DNA of 64,000 nt, from assembly GCF_025961315.1 (NCBI RefSeq), contig NZ_JAOQNK010000001.1, positions 124,001-188,000 on the forward strand, given 5' to 3'. The notes under the pieces are model-generated. The model was not told the DNA's origin. It ran no database searches and saw nothing but the letters and a program-made list of their open reading frames with translations. How positions within the stretch are numbered: position 1 is the stretch's first letter; each line of letters opens with the position of its first letter. The stretch comes from Sphingobacterium kitahiroshimense (lineage in GTDB: Bacteria > Bacteroidota > Bacteroidia > Sphingobacteriales > Sphingobacteriaceae). The position numbers were made by a program, and so were the translations under genes. This document shows, piece by piece, positions 25,501 to 35,441 of the stretch.

Positions 25501-28500
25501 TTAATTTAAAATTGGCATCAGAATCTTTGGCTACGGCTTTAAAGAAATAATAATCAGTAGTTAACGATGGCCATGTTGAAAAAGGTATTAACTGATCGAA
25601 GTATAAAATTTTATAACTTACCTGGTTCAATGGTGTACTAAAGATGTTTCCATAATTATCCTGCCAATTAAAATCTATCGTTACCGATTCACCCAGTCCG
25701 GTGTAGGCCGATGCAGCTTTTCCGTTGTAAAATTTACGCACAGGCATTGCTTTGCTATAATGCCAATCGTTATTGCTTGTATTGGGGTCTTTAGTCGGAC
25801 TAACTGGTGTGACAGATTGTAAGCTGTTAAAGTGTTTACCATCACCACTAATAGCATAATTCAATAAGTTATATTGGATCTGCAGGTCGTAAGCATAGTT
25901 ATCTGAATTGACTTTTTCAGCATGAAATAAATCATCTGGATTTTCTCTGTCCAGTTCAAAACCCACATTTCCAGGTTTAATGACAGCGTTTCTGATAATC
26001 TGATTTCTGATAAGCATCTGATTTAACTCTGCTGGTGTTGCAGTTTTCAGATCAGCCTGCCACTCACCAAAAAGAAGCGATTGCGAAGTGTCAATGGTTT
26101 GATAGAGCCCTGCCATATTCATATAAGCAGTAACTTGATTTTTTGGTAAGTTTTTATACTGAATCAAAAGATAAATTTCCCCATTTCCGTTCTTATCAAA
26201 GAGTGATTCGGGCAATGTATCCCCATCTAAATCATAATACAGATAGTATCCACCTGTACGTACCAAAGAGGATTTCCATAAGCGGGATATTAAATCAATT
26301 GCGGTTGTGTTACTTATTTTATTGTTTTCTGACCTTGCCGCAAATCTTAAGGTATCGGGATTGGTTTCGGTAGAAAGATTTGTGTTGATGAGCAACAATA
26401 AGAGTTTGCTAAAATCATCAGAACGTAATGCTCGTGCTTCGTCATTATCAGGGTTAGAGGCATATAAAATGCTTACAGAATCCAGTAGGGTATCGATATG
26501 ATCAGCTCTGAGTAACGTTGTTAAGGTTTCAATACCACTAGCATCTGTTCCAAATACTTCGAAAGTGCGTTCGTTTATTTTTTCTTTAGCCTGTTCGCTG
26601 ACCTTTTTTATGGTTATGGGAACCATTGTACCATAGAAATAGCTGTCTTGTGGTAAGGCATTAACTTCACGTGCAGCATCTGGTCTAGTTTGCATCGCGA
26701 GTTTTAAGTCAACAATAGGATCACTGCTTCCAATTCCGGCTAGGGATGATGGAAAATTCCAAATTGATGGGATCGGAGTGCGGCCAAAGGAACTCCAGGC
26801 AATCGGGTTAGAGAATGCAAATACGCGACTTTGATCTTGATACAATTGTATCGGGGATGGTCCCTTCGTAATTTTTGGGGTTATTCCAATTGTTTGGAAA
26901 GCGTATATTCTATCTATTTCTTCCTGCATTAAAGCATATTCAATGTTGTTTACATCGGTGCTCTGTCCGTTGAAAATTAACCAGTTGAGGACTATTTCCG
27001 GATCTGTGGGTTTACTAAGTGTAAGGCTATAGTTAAATTGAGTAGGATCGTCGATCACGGGCATCGTGAATTGCTGTCCAGTCAGCTCATATAATCCATG
27101 TAATGCGGAACCGGGATTGCCATCAATGACTTCTGGCAACCGGAGGCCATGTAAGGCAAATCTGCTTGCGCTTCCACCTGCTTTTGAGAATCCATTGCTT
27201 TGATAAACAGCATTTAGAATAGTTTGAAGGCTTAGGGATTGTACATTGGTAATAAAGAAGCTTACACCATTTTGCAAAATATTTGCTTCAAGATTTGCTT
27301 CTGCAATTACATCCAGCTCCAAGCTGTAAGTTGTTGCAAATGACAAGAATGTACTGTCTTTGTCGATCGTAACGGTGAAGTGTGGCAGCGTTACAAGGCT
27401 AAAGGTCTCCAGTATGAGCTTTGTTTTATTATTTTCCATTACATCGGCCAGCTCACTTATTGTTAATTTATGGCTTTTTTTAATGGAATCGAACGTGTCG
27501 TTTGGTAGAATAATGTAGTCATGTCCATTGATCTCCATACCAGCGCCTGTCTGAAACATCATGGTTTTCAGGTTGTTGGTAATGAATTCCGTATTCCAGT
27601 CTGTACCTGTGTGGGTATATGGATATAACTTCTGTAAGCTAGCAAAGGTTTCTGCTGCGGCTAATGTATATGCAATACCAGGGATTAGGATGTTTTTACC
27701 AGGTATTAAAATTCCCGGTATTGCTTTATTGGCTAAAACAATAGACAGGGCACTCACGTTAAATTCATTGGCAATGGCGTAAAGTGTGTTTTCTGCATCA
27801 CTCGGCAAGATGTAGTTGTAAACTTCTAAGTTTTCCTGTGCCGATTGAAGAAGTGATTTGATCAATAGCTGGAAATAATCTGTAAACATGAGCGTAGCCA
27901 TAGATTCGATCTGTTCGCTTTGAACAGCTATCCTGTTTTCAGGGTCGCTATCGGTAAATTGCGATACCAATTTTAACACTTCATTCAGGTACAGCTCATT
28001 GACCGTATTGAAGGTGTTAAAATTGACGACATCATTATGTGCTGAATCTGACATCAACAATTCTGGAATCATTGGAAAAACCGTTAACGGAAGCGTTTGC
28101 TCCTGATCTGCCTGTGCTTTAATTAGATTAAGCACGTACAGTTCTTTTATAAAATTAATAAGCTGTTTATAGTTGAATGAATTAGCATTTCCGGATTCTG
28201 GTATTGGTTGATTTAGGTTGTTAATGATCTGATCGATTTGCAGGGCAGAAATTTTATCGCTCAATAAATCAGAAAAAGAGGTGTCATGTTGTTGCGCTGA
28301 TGCTACATGGAGAGCCCATGACAAGAGGCCGATGCACAGTTTGTCAAATGGTTTTAATGTACTGTCGGCATGAAGCGAATTTTCATCAATGACATAATTT
28401 GTTATTGGTGTATGATTATCATTCTCTGCAAAAAGAGATGCAATACCAACTGTTGTTTGTACCTGTTCTGGTTTGGAAGCACTAAAGAAAGGAATGAAGT

Positions 28501-30154
28501 ATAGATCCAATTGCTGTGGAGTATCTATCGTCACCAAACTGTTCCAGTTCAAAGGAACAGTAGTTGTTTCATTATGGTTCAAGCGGTATAAAGAACCTTG
28601 GGCTGAGATTGGCTTCCATTGCGCTGGACCAGATGAACCAATGGTAAATTGCTCTCTGATAGTGGCACTAAAGGATAAGTGTATCTTGATGGAGAAAAAG
28701 CCTAGGTTTATTTTTACGGTTAGCTGAATGGAGACTCCAGCCTCAAAAGCAAGTAAAATAGGTTCTGCAGCTTCTATGGTCACGGTGGCTTGCGCATATA
28801 CAATAATATCAAGTGTCGCTGATATAATAGCAAAGTTTACGGAACCAAATATATGGCCCACAATACCAAATGTCCCTTTCAGTTTATAGTACAGATCGGT
28901 ATCTGAGGAACGGACAGTGTCGGGAGAATAAGGTTTGAACCAACCGAGTGTACCTTCTACAATACCATAAAAAACAAGGGTTAAGCCTGCGGAAAGAATA
29001 CCTTTGTTGAAGGTTTTACCCAAACCCAGATTTAAACCGATACCAAATTCAAGGACAGGATTAAAAGTACCCAAATCTGTTTTAGGTACCGTTAATGAGG
29101 TTGATCCGTTTAATACGGCAAAATAAAACCCGCCAGCTCCTGTGAATGGAAATGCTTGAACGGTGAACGAACGGGAAAAATCATTATTATAGGGGAAACC
29201 CAGATCAATTTTGAAGTTCCCGTTGGTATATATCCATATACCAATGACAGGAAGTGTGATGGATACGGCTCCAAATTCTAAATTTCGGATACTATCGGGT
29301 AGTTTCAATTCTATTTGAAAGACCCCGATATCGTCCGTAATTTTCTTGTATAAAATTTCAAATTCAAGTCCGGCAAATACTTTTGCTTTTTCGCCCGAAA
29401 GACTGAGGTAAAGTCCATAGAGTACGGGGTCATTAAATACAATTTTAAAGGCAACCGTATTCATAATAACAGCGTCAATAGCAAATAACCATTGACTGTT
29501 GTTGTTGAAATGTAGAGCCTGCGTAAAAGGTGGTACAACGGTTCCTGGGGGTGGTTCCTTCATTAATTCTTGCAGACGGTCGACAACCTCATTGACGTGG
29601 TTGTACTTAGCTGCATCTGCAAGTTCTAAGTGCTGACCGGCACCTAAAAAGTTGAGTTTAAAGACACTTGGTTTAGGAGCTGGCTGCGGCATGCCCTGTG
29701 GATCCAGTAAATTAACACCATCCTGACCAAATAATTCATCAAGTTTATATTTTATCCCTAAAAAATCCAAACTACCTGTCATGTTAAAATTTACATCACG
29801 AATAGAGCGGGCCATGATGCTGAGTGAGGTGATCTCAAATCCTGGTATTTTTATAGCTGTATCGTATTGTATTCCAAATTCAATTGGTTTGCCAGATGAT
29901 TTAGAAGGGACTTTTAGCTTTAGTTTAAAGTTTTTAATTTCGGCATTCAATATATAACTCCATGGCGCATCAAAATTTAAGGTATAGCTGGGCTTTACCA
30001 TATGGATAATACCATTGATAAGTTCGCCTAGTGTAAATGTTGGCATGTCCACTTCGAAATTTGTTTCATTATCAGAAAGTGTTCCGGTAAGGACAAGTGG
30101 CTTGCCTGCAAATGTTAGATACATGCTGGCGCCATATGCAGTTTGATACGACAT
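22535..30154 (-). CDS. Giant LysM-like-segment protein, 2539 residues
   Basis: The last gene of a six-gene operon. The N-terminus (TAYGASMYLTFAGKPLVLTG) resembles the start of the 154-residue protein two genes upstream. Residues about 1-600 are beta-rich with amphipathic Gly-rich strands (FGIGLNLGLGKTFNKGILSAGL). Around 780-830, 877-920 and 925-968 are LysM-like segments (AENTLYAIANEFNVSALSIVLANKAI, TFDSIKKSHKLTISELADVM, STFLSFATTYSLELDVIAEANL in pieces). Near residue 1000 is HGLRLPE and then LYELTGQQF. The rest is long, Asn/Asp-rich and partly helical. There is no signal peptide, so export would need a non-Sec route. I cannot assign a function. Confidence 0.8.
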   Translation of the reverse strand: MSYQTAYGASMYLTFAGKPLVLTGTLSDNETNFEVDMPTFTLGELINGIIHMVKPSYTLNFDAPWSYILNAEIKNFKLKLKVPSKSSGKPIEFGIQYDTAIKIPGFEITSLSIMARSIRDVNFNMTGSLDFLGIKYKLDELFGQDGVNLLDPQGMPQPAPKPSVFKLNFLGAGQHLELADAAKYNHVNEVVDRLQELMKEPPPGTVVPPFTQALHFNNNSQWLFAIDAVIMNTVAFKIVFNDPVLYGLYLSLSGEKAKVFAGLEFEILYKKITDDIGVFQIELKLPDSIRNLEFGAVSITLPVIGIWIYTNGNFKIDLGFPYNNDFSRSFTVQAFPFTGAGGFYFAVLNGSTSLTVPKTDLGTFNPVLEFGIGLNLGLGKTFNKGILSAGLTLVFYGIVEGTLGWFKPYSPDTVRSSDTDLYYKLKGTFGIVGHIFGSVNFAIISATLDIIVYAQATVTIEAAEPILLAFEAGVSIQLTVKINLGFFSIKIHLSFSATIREQFTIGSSGPAQWKPISAQGSLYRLNHNETTTVPLNWNSLVTIDTPQQLDLYFIPFFSASKPEQVQTTVGIASLFAENDNHTPITNYVIDENSLHADSTLKPFDKLCIGLLSWALHVASAQQHDTSFSDLLSDKISALQIDQIINNLNQPIPESGNANSFNYKQLINFIKELYVLNLIKAQADQEQTLPLTVFPMIPELLMSDSAHNDVVNFNTFNTVNELYLNEVLKLVSQFTDSDPENRIAVQSEQIESMATLMFTDYFQLLIKSLLQSAQENLEVYNYILPSDAENTLYAIANEFNVSALSIVLANKAIPGILIPGKNILIPGIAYTLAAAETFASLQKLYPYTHTGTDWNTEFITNNLKTMMFQTGAGMEINGHDYIILPNDTFDSIKKSHKLTISELADVMENNKTKLILETFSLVTLPHFTVTIDKDSTFLSFATTYSLELDVIAEANLEANILQNGVSFFITNVQSLSLQTILNAVYQSNGFSKAGGSASRFALHGLRLPEVIDGNPGSALHGLYELTGQQFTMPVIDDPTQFNYSLTLSKPTDPEIVLNWLIFNGQSTDVNNIEYALMQEEIDRIYAFQTIGITPKITKGPSPIQLYQDQSRVFAFSNPIAWSSFGRTPIPSIWNFPSSLAGIGSSDPIVDLKLAMQTRPDAAREVNALPQDSYFYGTMVPITIKKVSEQAKEKINERTFEVFGTDASGIETLTTLLRADHIDTLLDSVSILYASNPDNDEARALRSDDFSKLLLLLINTNLSTETNPDTLRFAARSENNKISNTTAIDLISRLWKSSLVRTGGYYLYYDLDGDTLPESLFDKNGNGEIYLLIQYKNLPKNQVTAYMNMAGLYQTIDTSQSLLFGEWQADLKTATPAELNQMLIRNQIIRNAVIKPGNVGFELDRENPDDLFHAEKVNSDNYAYDLQIQYNLLNYAISGDGKHFNSLQSVTPVSPTKDPNTSNNDWHYSKAMPVRKFYNGKAASAYTGLGESVTIDFNWQDNYGNIFSTPLNQVSYKILYFDQLIPFSTWPSLTTDYYFFKAVAKDSDANFKLTFHFTPGAKYSFNPTDPDVQNLKAAVVAQAKESLKIYAGILDQVMQNDVSIHLKISTNPDELYPLAPAQQALKDGVITFINTTTDWIQTFIADPDLYNQYQASGNHNPKIYNYDYVFSSYINPVNQQDIFALAVNLFISRSTDLIDPQFIYDNNGTAVYAPGVQQVINAVKPKASDFLSPKGTNTDDKSLALRDFALNFEQAFSNQQFKLAATYVGEKNNTLTNTHNEELWVVRIKNTNDKTTGIACSVNYHEANYYAPQPLANFLFSLQDIEIHDFDFYTGSQTGSSNRNFSGIDSEVWAQNFLQSIETILGSDLSLPITMIDHLNGSSDDQGILAKILNAKKIVADAIGLQTIPILLNPDQQESGLALASEKIKQQLLINLYNGYMINTVVQYRVDMDTPYPNQTQQIAPNYYGKPFVNNQVADDAKNYSFSTAKIPLKNFAAAQESSASYLTYTFEAKTPSLSSHISVPVQYNITHAEFNIQKLKEGATNLPDDLENYELSEWLNFIIPFDAAFSTMANTDIPVPLRQYPALPVFGSQIINPKIADTEKDKITIEDAKFSNFSFDYTLDQFIAQDCYNFEVYFNADPEKIANLQDSKNLSAKQKALFAQLAQFETVSNDFTDYFKTNLPNVNKDTSSDELKTLTQMLSSYSDLVNDVGDAWLNLYTKDLKANYAAILEVIKAVFQVTESSSDSDPTTGLFQIAISNWSVVSADKAISYVCFPEVSLPEWTAEWYYSTQLNGNDPLPIPQGQDPAQYELVILRYYKINKGKKVYLSFTEGVTIRSRSITFKDLSVLLIQNAWAGLWIERNATLGQYPTAPEFIYATPLNRFNNPIMPSLNLNNTFKLQPPAPDQKQLKQYICHLLRKLLLAPDQSSAAASLKILVQYKFTTSGKLGEMPYINLPVLLVPPTLFTKADVDGNGEAVNALNETILKWFADTKPLLNCGVITFSAFFYSNLTGTTNSLPLLVLNNLEIDVNNISDINHQ

Positions 30155-30178
30155 AAGTTTTATTGTATGGCCATGGTA

Positions 30179-30595
30179 TTAGCCTGTTCTGGTGACTTTA
30201 ATTTGAAATCCAACCCCATCAATAGTTATGTTTCCTAAAAGTGATGCCCCTTTATTTATTTTCACTGCAATTAGGAAAGAAATTTGGTCGATAGGGTGGA
30301 TCTCGATAATCTGCATAAAGGCAATCTGGTTAGATGCCTTTAGCACCTTGAGCGCAGGAATGATCTCTTCAATTGTTTTGGTAATACTGTTTAACGATTC
30401 CTGCGCATTAATAAATGTTCCTGCTTCACCTAACTGTTCGGCAACGCTGGTAATGGCCTTGTCCGCCGCCGAAAAAATAACAGGATCGGCAGAGAGGGAA
30501 GGCACGGTATAATAGCAAATCAGTTTTTCGGCTGTTTTAGCTACTAACGGAATGACGCGTCCCTCTAACGTTATGGTGGTGCAGATTTCAGACAT
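30179..30595 (-). CDS. Small paralogue protein of the giant operon, 138 residues
   Basis: 138 residues, no signal peptide. The C-terminus GNITIDGVGFQIKV mirrors PITLDGVSFNIAL in the neighbouring 154-residue protein, and a central predicted helix (AITSVAEQLGEAGTFINAQESLNSITKTIEEII) corresponds to a helix there. It therefore looks like a diverged copy of a shared small domain. The gene is separated by 2 bases from that neighbour and 23 from the giant gene, so the products are made together. Confidence 0.7.
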   Translation of the reverse strand: MSEICTTITLEGRVIPLVAKTAEKLICYYTVPSLSADPVIFSAADKAITSVAEQLGEAGTFINAQESLNSITKTIEEIIPALKVLKASNQIAFMQIIEIHPIDQISFLIAVKINKGASLLGNITIDGVGFQIKVTRTG

Positions 30596-30597
30596 GT

Positions 30598-31062
30598 TTA
30601 AGCGGTTTGAGTTAATGCAATATTGAAGGAAACCCCATCGAGTGTGATGGGCCCAAGTGTATTGCCCTCGGTCAATTTTAAACCCATACCAAAACTGTAT
30701 CGACCGTCTTTTGCCGTATCGGATGATGGTGGCTGGATCACAAACTCTGTAATCACCAGTTCTGACTTTAAGATTTGTTTTAATACAGGTAAATTGCTTA
30801 AGCTGTCAATCTGCGTAGTAACTGTGTCGACTGAAATGCCTGTTTCGTCACTAAATTTGTTTAAGATCTGGATCAGCGCATCTTTGATCTGCCCTAAGCT
30901 AACAGCCGTATAAAAAGATTCGGAGACATAGGAAAATCTAGGTATTTTAAGATTTGCTGCTGTCAGCATAATCTGCGAATCGCCAAAGGTTAAATAGACT
31001 GCACCTCCATACGTGGTTGCGTAAGTTGATGTCCCGGTTGTGGTTAAATTTTTAGAAGCCAT
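30598..31062 (-). CDS. Small paralogue protein of the giant operon, 154 residues
   Basis: 154 residues without signal peptide. N-terminal strands (YGGAVYLTFGDSQIMLTA) match the beginning of the giant protein (YGASMYLTFAGKPLVLTG). A helix follows (LGQIKDALIQILNKFSDETG), and the C-terminal strand (GPITLDGVSFNIALTQ) matches the 138-residue protein. It thus looks like one module used three times. It could be a structural or adaptor subunit, but its function is unknown. Confidence 0.7.
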   Translation of the reverse strand: MASKNLTTTGTSTYATTYGGAVYLTFGDSQIMLTAANLKIPRFSYVSESFYTAVSLGQIKDALIQILNKFSDETGISVDTVTTQIDSLSNLPVLKQILKSELVITEFVIQPPSSDTAKDGRYSFGMGLKLTEGNTLGPITLDGVSFNIALTQTA

Positions 31063-31080
31063 TTTTTTTAGTTTTAAAGG

Positions 31081-34000
31081 TTATGAAATGATATTGTTTA
31101 AATTTTCTTTTTTTTCTTTTTCTGCTTGATAAGCGCCATACCAGCCTATATTGCCGTTGGTTTTATCATCAATGCTTCCATCAGGATTACCAAACAGATA
31201 GAAAATTGTATTTCCTGATCTGGGTAGTTTTAATCCCATTAGTGAAAGCCCGATTTGTGTAAATACCATGGCATATTGTGTCTTTTGACCATCTGTAGCT
31301 GCTGTGTTGATAAACATGATTGAACCGACAGCAAACTTTAAAATACCTTGTAAGCTAAAGCCTTTGTCAGCCTTGCTACCACTGAAAGGCATTTTTATGA
31401 AAACCTGTGCACAGTTACCTGCTAGACCAGGGCTCCAGGCGAGTAAGATTTCGGCATTAAAGCCAATTTTAGCTGTCAATGCACCCATGGATCCTAAATT
31501 GACATTAAATCTAAGTGCATACCAGGTGCTGGACAGGGGTAAGGTGGACAGCGGAGCGTCTACAGGAATATAAGATAAGGAAGCTGGTGTTACTGCTGGT
31601 GTATCTTTTGCCGCAGTGGCAGGGCTATTGTACAATAGATTAGTTAAATCAAGAGGAAAATGGGGTACAAGGCTATCTGGACGTGTCTTCACATCGTTTT
31701 TACCGAAAACTATACCCGCGGGTTGAAAACTAAATGTCTTTGTCGGGGTATGGTCTGATCCCAGCACATTGAGATTAAACTTCATATCCAAGATTAAATT
31801 GCTGCATGGTAATGAAGTATAGGAAAGCATATCAAAGTTGTCGAGCTGCTGGAAAGCTAAATTTCCGCTGATGTAAAATCTGGAGGTAACATCTGCAGTG
31901 TCTGTTTCATCTACAGTTGCCAACTGTACAGCAAGTACGGTTACATCGGAGATGGCTACACTGCTTAAAGTAAGCGTATTGGTATCGGTTATGGAAAATG
32001 AATAACCCGTGTTTCCATTTCTTTTATCGTAAAGGCCCTTCATAACAATGCTATATTGATTGATGGCATCCTTGTTTGGATTAGATTCAGAAATGACAGG
32101 TTCGTTAAAGAGTGTATTTAGCGTAAGCTGAATTTTAGACTTAAAGTCTTTAATGACCGACTTGTCAAAAATAACTTGTAATTCAAGTACTTTAAAGTCA
32201 AAGTCTCCCGGTGTAATCGGTAAGTTAACTGGAGGGTCTATTTTTAGTTTATTACGTGATTCGGAAGTTTCATTGACGTAATTAATGAGGCCAAACATCG
32301 AACTTTTAAAGTTTGCGTCCAGTTTGTTGTCTGCAGTTAAACCAATGTGATTAGCTTCTATACCGAAGTGATGAGCTGTAAATCTAGAGGTATCAATACC
32401 TGCCATGATGGCCTTGATTTCTTTTGGCAAACTGGTTAAATCGATCGTAACCTGGAGACAGATAATGCCAGTCCAGTTTGGATCGGTGACTATATTTACA
32501 AAGTTGTAAAATGGACTATTTTCTTTATCGTTGACTACTGCCTGTTTTGCGGTATTAATATAATCTAATATCCATTTGGTAAGTGCAGGTATTTTCTCTT
32601 GGTTATTGAAGTTTAACGGATCTGTCCACAATTTTTGATTTTTAATTCGTTCTTCAATGGAATAATTACAAAATTTAAAAATAACGATGTTGTTAAATCC
32701 GTTTTTATCTGTCCATTTATTTTGACCTGTAATATCCAGTATAAATGGCCATGCTGCGATATCAATTTTATTTTGAAAATAGGTGTTGTAGAAATCGATA
32801 TGATCAGGAACGGGGTTACTGATCACTAGAAATTGCTCATTGGTTTGAAAGGCTTCCTGTAAACCCGTTTTGCTGCCTTCTGTATCCATGTTTTTAAACA
32901 TTAAAGGCTGCAGAATTTCATTTTCATCCGTGGAAACCGTTGGATTGGCCAATGTTAAACTCTGCCAAACAGATTGATCGTCAGTTAAGTTAACCAACAA
33001 TCCTTGTGGAGTAGTACTTAAATTTACATTATTGGTGCTTGTTGCTTGTATACGTTTTTTCTGAAGGTGTTTAACAGTCTGGTTGGCAATAGCGATGGCT
33101 TGTTTACGCGCTGGATTTAAGATCTGTATTTCAAATTGACGGATAGTTTCTTGATCGTAGTAACCTGAGTCACCTTTTTTACGCATCCCTAAGTAGGGTT
33201 TACTGACTGCAGAACTGGCTAGTGGAAAATATGCGTTTTGATGTTCGTTCAGTTTTGAGGATGGGACTTCTGCATATCCTAAAATACCCGGTGTTTCACC
33301 AGGATTAAATAGTGCGGCGCCTTCTGGTTGCGAATGATAGAAAATAGGAGTAGCGTTATTTTGTTCCGATTTTTTAAACGAAAACCAGGCTGTGGTAAAT
33401 TCATTGCTTAAAAGCGGTGATTCGTTTTTTACATTTTGGTCATTAAGAATAGGGAAAACCAGAGCATATGCTGGCTGATTGTTTTTAAAATTAATGATGT
33501 CACCTTTATAAATTTTATTTTCCCCAGTGAAACTGATGGTTTCAGTTCCCGAAATTCCGCAAAGTAGCCTGTTTTGAATCATGGTCTGCTCCATTGCGTC
33601 TGCATCCATTAATATAAAGTCTCCTGCAATGGTCCAGTAGTATCTTGATTTACCGGTATGGGCATCATCGGGCGATTTGCTAAAGACAAGAAGAGAATTT
33701 GCAGTGCTTTCGACGTTTAAGAGTTTACCATAGGTTGTCGGGATATTTGTGTATAGGGGTGAAGACGGTTCGAATCTAAAACTTGTATAATCTGGACTGA
33801 AGATAGCGCCGGGATGAAATCTGGCAGTGAAATTGAGCAGATTTGTATTGTTGAAAAGCAAATAGGTCATTTCGGTCATACCGTTCTTTGGGCCAAAATA
33901 ATACTTTAAACCAGTGGGCATAATGGTATATAAATTTTTACCGTTATAAGGATATAAATCTTGTTCAATTTGATAATATTGTGGTTTATCAAATTTCAAG

Positions 34001-34638
34001 GGAAAGGAAATACTATACTGAATTGAACTGCCAGCACTGTTCAATAAAATAGTTAAAGGTATTTCTGAAGAGGGGTTCGCATTTTTTCGTGCTATACTAC
34101 CCAAAGGTATAGGTGCCATAGTACTCAAAACATTGGTTAGGTATAAACCATAATCATATGGAACGGATATAGGAATCCTTTGGATAATAAAGCCATCGAG
34201 AGATTTATTCAGGCTTACCTGACTGTAAGGAGCAACAGCAAAATAGTTGCTGTTATTAAACCATAATTGTTGCGATGCCGTAACCGGATTTTTCTTTATG
34301 CTGTAAGAATTGTCAAATATAAGGGCTTGTGCAAACTGGTACTGTGCTATGACATCCGGGTTTCCTCCCTGGTTAAGCCACACAAAACAATGATCGCTTT
34401 GTTGTTGATAGAAAGGGTAATTGGTTTTTAAAAGGGTATATAATTTTTGAATGAATTGGTTATTTAAGTCTGGTGCTTCTAAGGCAAAAATATAAATACT
34501 GGCATGTTGATTAAAGCTGTCGGCTAGTGTAACTGATGGAGCTGTACTTAATTTGGGTAAAAAACAAGCCCGCCATTCTGTAGCAGTAACATAACTGTAC
34601 AATCCTGGAATTTGAGTAGCTTTAAATATAATGCTCAT
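31081..34638 (-). CDS. Large protein of the giant operon, 1185 residues
   Basis: 1185 residues, no signal peptide, predicted to be mainly beta with long hydrophilic loops. The N-terminus (MSIIFKATQIPGLYSYV, then TATEWRACFLPKL) is not a known domain start. Late in the protein, segments resemble the beta-rich half of the giant protein: TAKIGFNAEILLAWSPG, KGFSLQGILKFAVGSIMF, LMGLKLPRSGNTIFYLFG. The two large products may share a fold and assemble together, with the small modules as bridging parts. No enzyme motif is visible. Confidence 0.7.
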   Translation of the reverse strand: MSIIFKATQIPGLYSYVTATEWRACFLPKLSTAPSVTLADSFNQHASIYIFALEAPDLNNQFIQKLYTLLKTNYPFYQQQSDHCFVWLNQGGNPDVIAQYQFAQALIFDNSYSIKKNPVTASQQLWFNNSNYFAVAPYSQVSLNKSLDGFIIQRIPISVPYDYGLYLTNVLSTMAPIPLGSIARKNANPSSEIPLTILLNSAGSSIQYSISFPLKFDKPQYYQIEQDLYPYNGKNLYTIMPTGLKYYFGPKNGMTEMTYLLFNNTNLLNFTARFHPGAIFSPDYTSFRFEPSSPLYTNIPTTYGKLLNVESTANSLLVFSKSPDDAHTGKSRYYWTIAGDFILMDADAMEQTMIQNRLLCGISGTETISFTGENKIYKGDIINFKNNQPAYALVFPILNDQNVKNESPLLSNEFTTAWFSFKKSEQNNATPIFYHSQPEGAALFNPGETPGILGYAEVPSSKLNEHQNAYFPLASSAVSKPYLGMRKKGDSGYYDQETIRQFEIQILNPARKQAIAIANQTVKHLQKKRIQATSTNNVNLSTTPQGLLVNLTDDQSVWQSLTLANPTVSTDENEILQPLMFKNMDTEGSKTGLQEAFQTNEQFLVISNPVPDHIDFYNTYFQNKIDIAAWPFILDITGQNKWTDKNGFNNIVIFKFCNYSIEERIKNQKLWTDPLNFNNQEKIPALTKWILDYINTAKQAVVNDKENSPFYNFVNIVTDPNWTGIICLQVTIDLTSLPKEIKAIMAGIDTSRFTAHHFGIEANHIGLTADNKLDANFKSSMFGLINYVNETSESRNKLKIDPPVNLPITPGDFDFKVLELQVIFDKSVIKDFKSKIQLTLNTLFNEPVISESNPNKDAINQYSIVMKGLYDKRNGNTGYSFSITDTNTLTLSSVAISDVTVLAVQLATVDETDTADVTSRFYISGNLAFQQLDNFDMLSYTSLPCSNLILDMKFNLNVLGSDHTPTKTFSFQPAGIVFGKNDVKTRPDSLVPHFPLDLTNLLYNSPATAAKDTPAVTPASLSYIPVDAPLSTLPLSSTWYALRFNVNLGSMGALTAKIGFNAEILLAWSPGLAGNCAQVFIKMPFSGSKADKGFSLQGILKFAVGSIMFINTAATDGQKTQYAMVFTQIGLSLMGLKLPRSGNTIFYLFGNPDGSIDDKTNGNIGWYGAYQAEKEKKENLNNIIS

Positions 34639-34650
34639 CGGGTCTTTATT

Positions 34651-35388
34651 TTAGTGATTTATAAAAGTGTAAGAGGCAACAATATCTGTCCAAGCAGGTC
34701 CTGTACCATAAGTAATGGTGTACCATGTTCCCCGGATTAAATCGAGGTTGTTTATCGCAATAACATCTTCGCTCACAGTGGAATTGACAGTTTGCTTTTT
34801 AATCAGGTTTTTGCAATCACTTAAAAAAGTCTCACCATTCCATACTCCGATCCAGTTTTTATTTTTAACAGGAATATTTCCTAGAGGCGTATTGAATTTG
34901 ACAACTAAGTAATTATCTCCTCTTTCTAAAACCTCCAATGTTGTACAAAAGGAAAGTCCGGGTTCGAAAAATTCAGCAGCTGCTTTAAAATAAAGTGTTG
35001 CTGAAACTGTGCTGGTATTACTTCCATTTCCAAGACCAATGATATATTCATTTTTCTGTATGGATAAGGAGTCGAAAGCAAAATCACCACTACTGGTCGT
35101 CCCTAAAATATAGGCTTTATGCAAAGGCGGCGAGTCGTACAAAATTTGACTTCCTTGCCATATACCGACCCAGTTTTGATTTTTAAGCGGATTGTTTCCT
35201 GACATCGTATTGTATTTTATCGTGATAATTTTGCCAGTAACCATATGCCCATTGATCGAAGTTTGACTTTGTATCGAAGAATCTTGTTGAACAAGAATTG
35301 ATGTACTTTGCCCATTTGCAGTTAAAACCTGAAGGGTAATGAATTGCAGAAACAGAAAAGTAAAACATAAGCCCTTTTTAATCTTCAT
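34651..35388 (-). CDS. Secreted tandem beta-sandwich (SKICH-like) protein
   Basis: 246 residues from ATG 35388; an upstream ATG at 35412 would add eight residues before the signal. A Sec signal ends near TANG|QS, the only signal peptide in the operon. Two copies of one domain follow: GNNPLKNQNWVGIWQGSQIL...NEYIIGLGNG and GNIPVKNKNWIGVWNGETFL...YTITYG. The NWVGIW pattern resembles SKICH-type beta-sandwiches. The 226-residue neighbour carries the same two-domain layout without the signal, suggesting separate exported and internal versions. Confidence 0.7.
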   Translation of the reverse strand: MKIKKGLCFTFLFLQFITLQVLTANGQSTSILVQQDSSIQSQTSINGHMVTGKIITIKYNTMSGNNPLKNQNWVGIWQGSQILYDSPPLHKAYILGTTSSGDFAFDSLSIQKNEYIIGLGNGSNTSTVSATLYFKAAAEFFEPGLSFCTTLEVLERGDNYLVVKFNTPLGNIPVKNKNWIGVWNGETFLSDCKNLIKKQTVNSTVSEDVIAINNLDLIRGTWYTITYGTGPAWTDIVASYTFINH

Positions 35389-35441
35389 GATTCTTTTTAA
35401 AAGTTGGCCCAAATAGTTATATCTGGGCCTTTTATCATGTG

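Noticed and set aside
22535-30154. Plus-strand reading frames of 63-84 codons inside the giant gene (for example 26143-26373, 27561-27782, 28473-28727)
   Set aside because: They are antisense to a continuous, protein-like 2539-codon frame and show no domain or signal.
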